Below, piece by piece: positions 1 through 6,264 of a DNA stretch of 13,586 nucleotides. The stretch covers positions 1-13,586 of the forward strand of contig CACZPX010000110.1 of the NCBI GenBank assembly GCA_902783095.1, given 5' to 3'. This DNA is from an uncultured Lachnospiraceae bacterium (GTDB lineage: Bacteria; Bacillota; Clostridia; Lachnospirales; Lachnospiraceae). The notes below the pieces were generated by a model that was given only the letters and a program-made list of their open reading frames with translations, searched no databases and was not told where the DNA came from. Each line of letters starts with the position of its first letter. Position 1 is the first letter of the stretch. Made by a program: the position numbers and the translations under genes.

Positions 1-943
1 GATCGCGGAAGGGCTTTCGGAAAAGGACTTTATCGCGGCGGCGGCAGAGACGGCGCTGGTGCGCGAGGTGCTGACCACGCCAAAGCCTGGTCTGGTGGAC
101 TACCGGAACAACGGCGCGCACAAGGACATGGACGCAGCCCTGTTCGTAAAGAGCGCGCGGGCGATAGCGGACTATTTCGGCGCCTGCTGGGCGAGCGGCG
201 CAGCCCATAAAAACGAACTTCCGTCCAATATCCTGAAGCACCTGCGGCCGTTGGGACTGGAGGCCGAACAGGACATGTTCGAGGCGACGGGCGGCGTTAA
301 TACGCACAAGGGTATGATCTTTTCGCTGGGGATCCTGTGCGGCGCGCTCGGGTACTGCGGTTACAGCAAAACGAACGGTCTGTGCGATGACGTCACGCTG
401 ACGCCGCAGCCGGCGGAGGCAGCCTGCCCGGAGGACACGGCAGAGACAGTGTGTGAAGCGGCCGCATTGTGTGGCGGCGGGAAGGCAGTCTCTCTGCAGA
501 AGGTTTTGAAGACGGCCGGTGAGATCGCTGCCCCCGCCATGGCGGATTTCCTGCAGCTGTCGGAGGACCTGACCCACGGAAAGAGCCAGTACGCGCGGTT
601 TGGACTGGCCGGGATCCGCGGGGAGGCGGCCTCCGGCTTCCGCTCCGTGTCGGCGGTGGGCCTGCCCGCCTACCGGCGTGAACAGGCGGTCCGAAAGACG
701 GTCAACGACGCAGGGGTAGGCGCGCTGCTGGCGCTGATCGCCAGCGTAGAGGACTCCAATATGATCGCCCGCGGCGGCAGAAGGCTGGCGCAGGAACTGC
801 GGGAGGAGACGGCGGCGCTGCTTGCGAAAGGGTGGACTATCGAGACGGTGGAGGCGCTGGACGACCGGTTTATCGCGCACAACGTAAGCCCGGGCGGCTG
901 CGCGGACCTGCTGGCGCTGGTCTATTTCCTGGATCTGCTGTAA
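1..943 (+). CDS. citG: Triphosphoribosyl-dephospho-CoA synthase (CitG family), 5' end outside window
   Basis: The reading frame is open from base 2 to the TAA at 941-943 and has no usable start near the left edge, so the gene begins upstream of the window; the GTG at 59 would cut off the conserved N-terminal helix. CitG makes 2'-(5''-triphosphoribosyl)-3'-dephospho-CoA from ATP and dephospho-CoA, the precursor of the citrate lyase acyl-carrier prosthetic group. Family signatures seen are TPKPGLVDYRNNGAHKDMD near base 80, GGVNTHKGMIFSLGILCGA near base 290, a GIRGEAASGF segment near 610, and the C-terminal NVSPGGCADLLALVYFLDLL. The visible 313 codons are already slightly longer than stand-alone E. 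coli CitG as I remember it, so the protein could be either CitG alone or the C-terminal half of a CitX-CitG fusion. MdcB of malonate decarboxylase is the main alternative, but partner genes lie outside the window. Confidence 0.9.
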   Translation, partial: IAEGLSEKDFIAAAAETALVREVLTTPKPGLVDYRNNGAHKDMDAALFVKSARAIADYFGACWASGAAHKNELPSNILKHLRPLGLEAEQDMFEATGGVNTHKGMIFSLGILCGALGYCGYSKTNGLCDDVTLTPQPAEAACPEDTAETVCEAAALCGGGKAVSLQKVLKTAGEIAAPAMADFLQLSEDLTHGKSQYARFGLAGIRGEAASGFRSVSAVGLPAYRREQAVRKTVNDAGVGALLALIASVEDSNMIARGGRRLAQELREETAALLAKGWTIETVEALDDRFIAHNVSPGGCADLLALVYFLDLL

Positions 944-990
944 GAGCGTCTGGCGGTGTTTGGGGGAGCACACGATCATTGCGGGACGCG

Positions 991-1030
991 GCCCCAAAGG
1001 AATGCGGCGATCCCCCGCAGACGGGGCTTT
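991..1030 (+). terminator. Weak terminator-like hairpin after citG
   Basis: GCCCC at 991-995 can pair with GGGGC at 1023-1027, with an inner helix TGCGG (1003-1007) and CCGCA (1015-1019). Only three T residues follow, so this is at best a weak intrinsic terminator. It lies 48 bases after the citG stop and ahead of yggS. Confidence 0.3.
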
Positions 1031-1049
1031 GGTATAAGATATAGAGAAT

Positions 1050-1066
1050 TTGCGCAGTTTGCGCAA
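1050..1066. promoter_or_regulatory. Palindrome upstream of yggS (possible operator)
   Basis: TTGCGCA at 1050-1056 and TGCGCAA at 1060-1066 form a perfect inverted repeat around three bases, and TTGCGCAA at 1059-1066 is itself an 8-base palindrome. It sits just upstream of the yggS Shine-Dalgarno (GGAG at 1071-1074). A TATAAG at 1033-1038 could be a -10 box, but I see no matching -35. An operator or a small leader hairpin are both possible. Confidence 0.3.
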
Positions 1067-1081
1067 CTGTGGAGATAAGCG

Positions 1082-1807
1082 ATGGAAGAACAGGAACTGA
1101 TCGTCAATTATGAAAACGTAAAACGGCGGGTCGCGGCGGCCTGCCTGCGTGCCGGCAGAAGGCCGGAGGACGTGACCGTGGTCGCCGTGAGCAAGACCAA
1201 GCCGTTTGCGATGATACGGGAACTTGCGGCACACGGCGTGCAGGATTTCGGCGAGAACTACGTGCAGGAGCTCGCATCCAAGGCGGACGAACAGGCCGCG
1301 GATACGGCGGCAAAGCCTGTGCGGTGGCACTTTATCGGACATCTGCAGACCAACAAGGTAAAGCAGGTGATCGGACGCGCTGCGCTGATCCATTCGGTGG
1401 ATTCGGTGCATCTGGCGCAGGCGCTCAGCAAAGAGGCGGAAAAGCGGGGGATCGCGTGCGTGGATATCCTGATCGAGATCAACATCGGGCAGGAGGCCTC
1501 CAAGAGCGGCGTCCCGGAGGATGCGGCGGAGGAACTGGTGAAAGCCGCGGCGGCGCTGCCGCACCTGTGCGTGCGCGGGCTGATGTGCATCGCGCCGTTT
1601 GTGGACGACCCGGAGGAGAACCGGCAGCACTTTAAGCGGATGGCGCAGCTGCGCGGACGTCTGCAGGCGCTGGCCCTGCCGAACGCGCCGCTTACGGAGC
1701 TTTCCATGGGAATGACCGGGGATTTTGAAGTCGCTGTAGAGGAAGGCGCCACCCTGGTGCGCGTCGGGACCGCGATTTTCGGCGCGCGCGACTATACTGT
1801 AAAGTGA
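1082..1807 (+). CDS. yggS: YggS/PROSC family pyridoxal phosphate homeostasis protein
   Basis: A 241-residue protein of the fold-type III PLP-binding family (YggS in E. coli, YlmE in Bacillus, PROSC in man). It binds PLP without a known catalytic reaction and buffers cytosolic PLP and amino-acid pools. VAVSKTKP at residues 34-41 carries the PLP-binding lysine, K38. Also visible are FGENYVQE (57-64 region), WHFIGHLQTNK, HSVDS, the SMGMTGDFEVAV phosphate-binding stretch and the closing VRVGTAIFGARDY. Length is normal for the family. The ATG at 1082 is preceded by GGAG seven bases upstream. In many Gram-positive genomes this gene sits beside sepF and ylmH in the cell-division cluster; here it lies between citG and an Lrp regulator, so that context is absent. 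Confidence 0.95.
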   Translation: MEEQELIVNYENVKRRVAAACLRAGRRPEDVTVVAVSKTKPFAMIRELAAHGVQDFGENYVQELASKADEQAADTAAKPVRWHFIGHLQTNKVKQVIGRAALIHSVDSVHLAQALSKEAEKRGIACVDILIEINIGQEASKSGVPEDAAEELVKAAAALPHLCVRGLMCIAPFVDDPEENRQHFKRMAQLRGRLQALALPNAPLTELSMGMTGDFEVAVEEGATLVRVGTAIFGARDYTVK

Positions 1808-1843
1808 AAAGCCGCACCTTATGATTTTTTTGTGAAAATCCTC

Positions 1844-1872
1844 TTGTGCTTTATTATTTAAAGTGATAGAAT
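1844..1872 (+). promoter_or_regulatory. Sigma-A type promoter of the Lrp-family gene
   Basis: TTGTGC at 1844-1849 and TAGAAT at 1867-1872 are separated by exactly 17 bases in an AT-rich gap. The predicted start is near 1879, giving a leader of about 115 bases before the ATG at 1994. The gap 1808-1993 holds no ORF that I can support. Confidence 0.65.
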
Positions 1873-1887
1873 ACCTACATACTTAAA

Positions 1888-1905
1888 ATGATGCAAGAAC
1901 ATCAT
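1888..1905 (+). promoter_or_regulatory. Inverted repeat in the lrp leader (possible autoregulatory site)
   Basis: ATGATG (1888-1893) and CATCAT (1900-1905) are perfect 6-base arms around six bases. The repeat lies about 10-25 bases downstream of the predicted transcription start, where a bound repressor would block elongation. Lrp/AsnC regulators often control their own genes, so this is a plausible operator, but a chance hairpin cannot be excluded. Confidence 0.35.
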
Positions 1906-1993
1906 GAAATCAACAAACGGCGGATTATAGATCAATAGCGGCACAGATTGGCCCAAAATAACGCACAAAAAGGATAAAGGTGAGGTATTCTAC

Positions 1994-2452
1994 ATGGCTG
2001 AACGTCACAGCATGGATAAGATCGACAGAAAACTGTTAAAGCTTCTGCAGGAAAACGCGAGATATTCCTTAAAGCAGCTCTCGGAAAAGGTATATCTTTC
2101 TTCTCCTGCAGTCGCGTCGCGGATAGAAAAACTGGAAGAGGACGGCATCATCGCCGGCTATCACGCGGACATCAGCCCGGACCGCATGGGCTATCACATC
2201 ACGGCTTACGTGAACCTGGAAATGAATCCCAAGCAGAAGGCCGGGTTCATCACCTATATCCAGGACGTCCCGAACGTCACGGAGTGCAGCACCGTTTCCG
2301 GCAACTACACCATGCTGATGAAGGTCAGCTTCCCGTCCACTTCGGATCTGGACGTATTCATCGGACAGCTCCAGAAATACGGCCACACGGAAACGCAGAT
2401 CGTCTTTTCCGTACCGGTGCCGCACAGGGCCATCATTATCCAGGACGAGTGA
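1994..2452 (+). CDS. Lrp/AsnC family transcriptional regulator
   Basis: A 152-residue DNA-binding regulator that usually senses an amino acid or related small molecule. Residues about 8-66 form the AsnC-type winged helix-turn-helix: MDKIDRKLLKLLQENARYS, then the recognition region SSPAVASRIEKLEEDGIIAGY. Residues about 72-148 form the RAM (ligand-binding, oligomerising) domain, with GYHITAYVNLEM, the turn VTECSTVSGNYTMLMKV and the last strand QIVFSVPV. Length is typical. The ATG at 1994 has AGGTGAGG eight bases upstream, which favours it over the in-frame ATG six codons later. It has its own promoter and ends at a strong terminator, so it is probably monocistronic. Its target is unknown; the neighbouring pxp genes (amino-acid salvage) are a guess only. 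Confidence 0.93.
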   Translation: MAERHSMDKIDRKLLKLLQENARYSLKQLSEKVYLSSPAVASRIEKLEEDGIIAGYHADISPDRMGYHITAYVNLEMNPKQKAGFITYIQDVPNVTECSTVSGNYTMLMKVSFPSTSDLDVFIGQLQKYGHTETQIVFSVPVPHRAIIIQDE

Positions 2453-2486
2453 GCGGACAAAACCGCATACAGGATCCGTATCATTC

Positions 2487-2515
2487 AAAAACCTGCCGAA
2501 ACGGCAGGTTTTTTT
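2487..2515. terminator. Bidirectional Rho-independent terminator
   Basis: A perfect 10-base stem, AAACCTGCCG (2489-2498) and CGGCAGGTTT (2502-2511), closes a three-base loop. On + it runs into a seven-T tract (2509-2515), 36 bases after the Lrp-family stop. On - it is followed by five T residues (complement of 2487-2491). It therefore can end the lrp transcript and the converging minus-strand operon. Confidence 0.92.
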
Positions 2516-2555
2516 GTGCAGCAGGCCCGGCAGCACGCCGGGATGGGCGAAACGA

Positions 2556-2686
2556 TCATTCTGCGGCGTGCTTTCCCCTTGCCTTATACCGCAGCACAAA
2601 GATCACGGTCACCAGCGTGCCCAGGCAGCCAGGCCGTACACGGTCAGCACGACGATGAACCGCACAAAGGACTTATTTTTCTTCAT
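2556..2686 (-). pseudogene. Frameshifted small single-helix membrane protein
   Basis: On the minus strand an ATG at 2686 overlaps the last codons of the DUF5662 gene and has AGGA five bases upstream. It reads MKKNKSFVRFIVVLTVYGLA and then stops at TGA 2609-2611 after 25 codons. If one base is restored near 2621-2626 (for example CC back to CCC), the frame continues as LGTLVTVIFVLRYKARGKHA and ends at TGA 2556-2558. The joined product would be about 43 residues: a basic N-terminus, one hydrophobic helix of about 22 residues and a basic tail. This is classic small membrane protein layout. The shift could be a real mutation, a sequencing error in a short C run, or much less likely programmed frameshifting. 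I do not recognise the family. Confidence 0.5.
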
Positions 2687-3278
2687 TGCTTTCCTTTTCC
2701 GCCGGGATTCCGGACTTTAAGTAGATCTTCCGGATATACTGCAGTGCCTTCTCCTCGCCGTAGCGGGCACTGTAGCGGAGCAGGAATTCCAGATCGCGCT
2801 TGGTGTCGGGGTGCATGTCGGTGCGGTCCTTGGCGCGGGTGAAGTAGTTTAAGGCCATGTCGTCGCTGTAATGCCCCTTGTTGTAGATGTGGCAGGCGGC
2901 CAGGCGGTCGCAGAACATCTCCGCCACGTAGCGGCGGGGCATGGCCACGGGACCGACGCCGTGCCCGCCGAATTCCGGCAGGATGTAGTCGTTCCAGTAC
3001 TCATAGTGATGCTTGTTGCGCCCCTTATGGTGCATCCACGCCGCGGAAAAACCGTTTTTGCGCCGGTCGATGTCGTTGGGACTGCGGTCGCCCTGGTAGT
3101 AGAGGACGCCGGCGTAAAACTCCGAGGGGGTGTACTTGGAGAGATCGTGGAGCAGTCCCTGACGGTACAGTCCGCAGCGAAAGCAGTACCGCATCACCAG
3201 ATTGCGGTGCTCCGTGATGGTTTTGAAATGCCCCCGCGCATTGGCGAAGGCTTCGGAAAATGTAAGGTCTGTGTTCAT
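2673..3278 (-). CDS. DUF5662 family protein
   Basis: A 201-residue cytosolic protein that I recognise as a DUF5662-type family common in Firmicutes; the biochemical role is unknown. Visible conserved stretches are GHFKTITEHRNLVMRYCFRC (residues 16-35), GLYRQGLLHDLSKYTPSEF (36-54), a histidine-rich WMHHKGRNKHHYEYW (81-95), and MFCDRLAACHIYNKGHYSDD (121-140). The H-D and HH..HH clusters suggest a metal site; that is inference. I chose the ATG at 3278 because residues before it (from an alternative ATG at 3332) are non-conserved in character and are encoded by the hairpin cluster; neither start has a clear Shine-Dalgarno. The gene follows the flavodiiron gene on the same strand and overlaps the small membrane ORF at its 3' end. 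Confidence 0.82.
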   Translation of the reverse strand: MNTDLTFSEAFANARGHFKTITEHRNLVMRYCFRCGLYRQGLLHDLSKYTPSEFYAGVLYYQGDRSPNDIDRRKNGFSAAWMHHKGRNKHHYEYWNDYILPEFGGHGVGPVAMPRRYVAEMFCDRLAACHIYNKGHYSDDMALNYFTRAKDRTDMHPDTKRDLEFLLRYSARYGEEKALQYIRKIYLKSGIPAEKESNEEK

Positions 3279-3293
3279 ATCAGTTTTTTTGTT

Positions 3294-3413
3294 TGAGAGG
3301 GGCGTGGTATAGGCCTGAGCCTGTCCACGCATTGCTGCGTGCTTCGCACTCCCGCAATGCTCCCCTCATTCGCAATCCGCGGCATACCGCTTCTTGCTCA
3401 TGAGGGGGGCGTG
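3294..3413 (-). repeat. Cluster of nested hairpins flanked by 13-base near direct repeats (REP/MITE-like or structured RNA)
   Basis: Three adjoining stem-loops fill this stretch. H1: GCGTGG 3302-3307 pairs with CCACGC 3325-3330, with inner AGGC/GCCT. H2: GCATTGC 3329-3335 pairs with GCAATGC 3354-3360, with inner GTGC/GCAC; the minus strand reads GCGAAGC at the tip. H3: CCCCTCAT 3362-3369 pairs with ATGAGGGG 3400-3407, with inner GCAA/TTGC and GCGG/CCGC. In H3 the internal loops are symmetric, and on the minus strand they are GA opposite GA and GAA opposite GGA, able to form tandem G-A pairs. TGAGAGGGGCGTG (3294-3306) and TGAGGGGGGCGTG (3401-3413) differ at one base and bound the cluster. This could be a dispersed repetitive palindromic element, a non-autonomous mobile element with duplicated ends, or an RNA element between two cotranscribed genes. 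Confidence 0.6.
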
Positions 3414-3418
3414 ATCCG

Positions 3419-3464
3419 GAAGCCCGGGGTCCTTTTCATGCAGGCATGAACGAACCCGGGCTTC
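3419..3464 (-). terminator. Strong hairpin directly after the flavodiiron gene (terminator or mRNA stabiliser)
   Basis: GAAGCCCGGG (3419-3428) pairs perfectly with CCCGGGCTTC (3455-3464); inside it TTCATGC (3435-3441) and GCATGAA (3444-3450) form a second stem. It starts three bases past the stop codon at 3468-3470. No T tract follows on either strand, so it may be a processing or stabilising structure, or an inefficient terminator that lowers expression of the downstream DUF5662 gene. Confidence 0.6.
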
Positions 3465-3467
3465 GGC

Positions 3468-5261
3468 TTACTTGATAGGCTCAAAGTCCGCGGCGCCGTG
3501 CTTGCAGAGCGGGCAGATGAAGTCGTCCGGCAGTACGTCGCCTTCGTAGATGTAGCCGCAGATCTTGCAGACATAACCCTTCTTGCCTTCGGTCTGGGGC
3601 TTGGGTTTCACGTTCTTCTGGTAGTAGGTGTAGGTCATGGTCTCGGCCTTGCTGATGACCTTGGCCTCCTCGATGCTGCAGATGAAGTAGCCGTGGCTCT
3701 CCATATCCAGGTATTTTTCCACCTTTAAGGACATGTAGGCGTTGATGTAGCGCGGCAGGACGATCAGGCCGTTTTCGGAGCGCGTCACCTCCATGCCGGC
3801 GAACTTGTCCGCGGTGCGGCCGCTCTGGAAGCCGTACTGCTTGAACACGGAGAACGGCGCCTCCACGCTCAGGCAGTTGACGTTCAGTTTGCCGGTCTGC
3901 TGCACGATGTGGTGGGAATAGTTGGCCTTGTTGATGCCCACCGCGATGCGGGTGGGGTTGTCGGCGATCTGGGAGACCGTGTTCACGATCAGGCCGTTGT
4001 CCTTTTTGCCATCGTTGGTGGTGACCACGTACAGGCCGTAGCCGATGTTGAAGAGCGCCTTCATATCCGTCTCCTTGACGGGTTTGGCCAGCGCCTCATA
4101 GCCCGCGCACAGCTCGTCGGCAAGAGCCTCCAGCTCCGCCTCGCTCTTTTCGTCCAGAGCGGACTTGATGTGCACCACGTTTTCCGCAAAGGTCAGGTTC
4201 TTGCTGCCTTCAAACAGGCCCTTCATCACCTTGGCCGCCATGGGTGCCCAGCTGCCATTTTCCACAAAGGCGACCGTACGGTTCTGGTAGGCGCGCTCGG
4301 TCAGGTGCTCGATAAAGGTGCGCATGAACGGGAACACGTCCGCGTTGTAGGTGGTGGAAGCCAGCACTAGCTTGTTGTAGCGGAACGCGTCTTCCACGGC
4401 CTCCGGCATGTCGTCGCGCGCCAGATCGGCCACGGAGACCTTGGGGCAGCCCTTGGCCTTCAGCAGTTCGGCCAGCTTTTCCACGGCCTTTTTGGTGTTG
4501 CCGTACACGGACGTGTAGGCGATGAAGATGCCCTCGTCCTCGGCCGCGTAGGAAGACCAGGTGTCGTACTGCTTTAAGTAGTGGGAGAGATCCCCGGACA
4601 GCACCGGGCCGTGCAGCGGGCAGATGGTCCGGATGTCCAGACCGGCCGCCTTCTTTAACAGGTTCTGCACCTGGACGCCGTACTTGCCGACGATGCCGAA
4701 GTAGTAGCGTCTGGCCTCGCAGTCCCAGCCCTCGGGATCTTCCACGTCGTTGGCGCCGAACTTGCCGAAGCCGTCCGCGGAGAAGAGGACCTTGTCGGTG
4801 GAATCATAGGTCACGATGACCTCTGGCCAGTGCACCATGGGCGCGGCTACAAAGTTCAGCACGTGGCTGCCCAGCACCAGCTGGTCGCCCTCCTTGACCA
4901 CCACGCGGCGGTCCTCAAAGTCGTTGCCATAGAACTGCTTCATCATGGCAAAGGCCTTGACGGAAGAGACGATCTGCGCCTGCGGGAAGGTCTTCATGAA
5001 CGCGTTGATGTTGGACGAGTGGTCGGGCTCCATGTGCTGCACCACCAGATAGTCGGGCATGCGGCCGTCCAGCACGTTTGTGATATTGTCCAGCCACTCG
5101 TGCGTGAAATGCGCCTCGACGGTGTCCATCACGGCCACCTTTTCGTCCAGGATCACATAGGAGTTGTAAGCCATTCCCAGCGGAACGACGTACTGCCCCT
5201 CAAACAGGTCGACCTGATGGTCGTCGACGCCTACATAACGGATGTCTTTTGTGATCTCCAA
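3468..5261 (-). CDS. Flavodiiron protein fused to flavin reductase and rubredoxin (FprA-Hrb type)
   Basis: A 597-residue soluble enzyme expected to reduce O2 to water and/or NO to N2O. Order of modules, numbered from the TTG start: metallo-beta-lactamase-like diiron domain (1-240) with HMEPDH giving H76, E78, D80 and H81, then H144, D163 and H217, so all usual iron ligands are present; flavodoxin domain (about 245-392) with the FMN loop TSVYGNT at 250-256; FMN flavin reductase domain (about 400-552) with GLYVVTTN; and a short rubredoxin (563-597) with CKICG at 565 and CPLC at 583-586. In Moorella the flavin reductase-rubredoxin pair is a separate protein, Hrb, beside FprA; here they are joined, so electrons from NAD(P)H could reach the diiron site within one chain. 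Start choice: TTG at 5261 has a perfect GGAGGT; an upstream in-frame ATG at 5345 lies inside pxpC and has no support. Confidence 0.93.
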   Translation of the reverse strand: MEITKDIRYVGVDDHQVDLFEGQYVVPLGMAYNSYVILDEKVAVMDTVEAHFTHEWLDNITNVLDGRMPDYLVVQHMEPDHSSNINAFMKTFPQAQIVSSVKAFAMMKQFYGNDFEDRRVVVKEGDQLVLGSHVLNFVAAPMVHWPEVIVTYDSTDKVLFSADGFGKFGANDVEDPEGWDCEARRYYFGIVGKYGVQVQNLLKKAAGLDIRTICPLHGPVLSGDLSHYLKQYDTWSSYAAEDEGIFIAYTSVYGNTKKAVEKLAELLKAKGCPKVSVADLARDDMPEAVEDAFRYNKLVLASTTYNADVFPFMRTFIEHLTERAYQNRTVAFVENGSWAPMAAKVMKGLFEGSKNLTFAENVVHIKSALDEKSEAELEALADELCAGYEALAKPVKETDMKALFNIGYGLYVVTTNDGKKDNGLIVNTVSQIADNPTRIAVGINKANYSHHIVQQTGKLNVNCLSVEAPFSVFKQYGFQSGRTADKFAGMEVTRSENGLIVLPRYINAYMSLKVEKYLDMESHGYFICSIEEAKVISKAETMTYTYYQKNVKPKPQTEGKKGYVCKICGYIYEGDVLPDDFICPLCKHGAADFEPIK

Positions 5262-5268
5262 ATCTGTT

Positions 5269-5274
5269 ACCTCC
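5269..5274 (-). promoter_or_regulatory. Shine-Dalgarno that fixes the TTG start of the flavodiiron gene
   Basis: The minus strand reads GGAGGT seven bases before TTG GAG ATC ACA. No ATG or GTG is placed suitably for this site. The following residues, EITKDIRYVGVDD, are the usual start of the FprA-type domain. Confidence 0.8.
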
Positions 5275-5322
5275 GGTTTTTTATTTTTGAAGCTTTCAAT
5301 ACAGTGATAGGGATGGCGGCGC

Positions 5323-6264
5323 TTAAAGCGAGAGCCATCTGGCAAAGCCGTCCAGCGCGTCGGCCTCGCGGCAGAAGGCGTCCTGCGCCTCTTCCATGGA
5401 GACCGCGGTAAAGCGCAGTCTGTCGCCGGCTTTCAGCTGGGCCAGGATCTTAAAGTCCGCGGTGATCACGTTGGCGATCTTGGTGTAGCCGCCCGTGGTC
5501 TGGCGGTCCGCCAGCAGGATGATGGGCTTGCCGCTCGCCACCTGGACCGCGCCCATGCTGATGCCGTCCGAGATGATGTCGTAGCCGTCCGTTGCCTCGA
5601 TGGCCGGGCCGTCCAGGCGCATGCCCATGCGGTCGGAAGAGGCGGTGACGGTGTAGACCTCGTTCAGGAAGGTGTGCAGGCCGGCCTCCGTAAAGTGATC
5701 GTCCTGCGGGCCAGGGACCACGCGGATCTCATACAGCGGTTTTGCGGCAAAGCCGTTGCCGCCGTAGTGGCGGGAGAGGTCGGGACCGGGCAGGGGAACG
5801 TCAAAGATGTCCAGTGTATCGCCCGCCTGCAGCTTGCGGCCGCAAAAGCCGCCCTCTCTGGTCTTCATAAAGGTGGCGCGGCTGCCCATCAGCTGCGGTA
5901 CGTTGATGCCGCCGGCAAAGGCGATGACAAAGCGGAAGCCTGCTTTGGGCACGCGGAAGGAGAGCCGCTGGCCGCGCGCGGCGCGCGTGGCGGTGTTGAC
6001 CAGGAGTTCCTCGCCGTCCAGCACGGGAGTCACCTCCGCGCCGGAGACCGCGAACACGCCGGGATCCAGAAACTCGATCACCGGGCCCATCATGGTGCAT
6101 TCCAGCACGGCCGCGTCCTGCGGGTTGCCGGCCAGGATATTGGCCAGCTTTGCGGCAAAGGGGTCGCACACGCCGGAGACCGGCACGCCGAACTGCTGAT
6201 AGCCGGTGCGGCCCAGGTCCTGTACCGTGGTCAGCACGCCGGGCTGAATGATCTTAATCCTCAT
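5323..6264 (-). CDS. pxpC: 5-oxoprolinase subunit PxpC (KipA family)
   Basis: A 313-residue subunit of the bacterial ATP-dependent 5-oxoprolinase PxpABC, which opens 5-oxo-L-proline to L-glutamate. It belongs to the KipA/biotin-dependent carboxyltransferase-like family, related to urea amidolyase domain 2. Signatures: IQPGVLTTVQDLGRTGYQQ (6-24), GVPVSGVCDPFAAKLAN, LECTMMGPVIEF, the VVPGPQDDHF segment in the middle, SDRMGMRLDGP, and the near-C-terminal SDGISMGAVQVASGKPIILL followed by DRQTTGGYTKIANV. Length is normal. The ATG at 6264 has AAAGGAGG six bases upstream, inside the end of pxpB, and the two genes overlap by 11 bases, indicating coupled translation. Older annotations might call it a KipI antagonist or allophanate hydrolase subunit 2; the pxpA and pxpB neighbours make 5-oxoprolinase the better name. 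Confidence 0.94.
   Translation of the reverse strand: MRIKIIQPGVLTTVQDLGRTGYQQFGVPVSGVCDPFAAKLANILAGNPQDAAVLECTMMGPVIEFLDPGVFAVSGAEVTPVLDGEELLVNTATRAARGQRLSFRVPKAGFRFVIAFAGGINVPQLMGSRATFMKTREGGFCGRKLQAGDTLDIFDVPLPGPDLSRHYGGNGFAAKPLYEIRVVPGPQDDHFTEAGLHTFLNEVYTVTASSDRMGMRLDGPAIEATDGYDIISDGISMGAVQVASGKPIILLADRQTTGGYTKIANVITADFKILAQLKAGDRLRFTAVSMEEAQDAFCREADALDGFARWLSL

Noticed and set aside
1258..1752. Minus-strand ORF (164 codons) opposite yggS
   Set aside because: Ser/Ala/Arg-rich antisense frame with no support.
1823..1840. Terminator for yggS (GATTTT ... AAAATC)
   Set aside because: The stem is only A-T rich with one G-C pair and would not be stable; no good terminator is visible after yggS.
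2069..2599. Minus-strand ORF (176 codons) opposite the Lrp-family gene
   Set aside because: It crosses the bidirectional terminator and is antisense to a clear gene; no recognised motifs.
3279..3332. 18-residue N-terminal extension of the DUF5662 protein from an ATG at 3332
   Set aside because: The extra residues are encoded by the hairpin repeat and look unlike the family; the start is still not certain because neither ATG has a clear ribosome site.
5262..5322. Separate promoter for the flavodiiron gene around the near-palindrome TTGAA-GCT-TTCAA (5287-5299)
   Set aside because: TTGAAA could serve as a -35 on the minus strand, but no -10-like sequence occurs at the right distance.
5262..5345. 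28-residue N-terminal extension of the flavodiiron protein from an ATG at 5345
   Set aside because: It overlaps the end of pxpC, lacks a Shine-Dalgarno and is not family-like, whereas TTG at 5261 has GGAGGT correctly placed.
4830..5411. + strand ORF (193 codons) opposite the flavodiiron gene
   Set aside because: Histidine- and valine-rich antisense translation of a conserved enzyme; no start site support.
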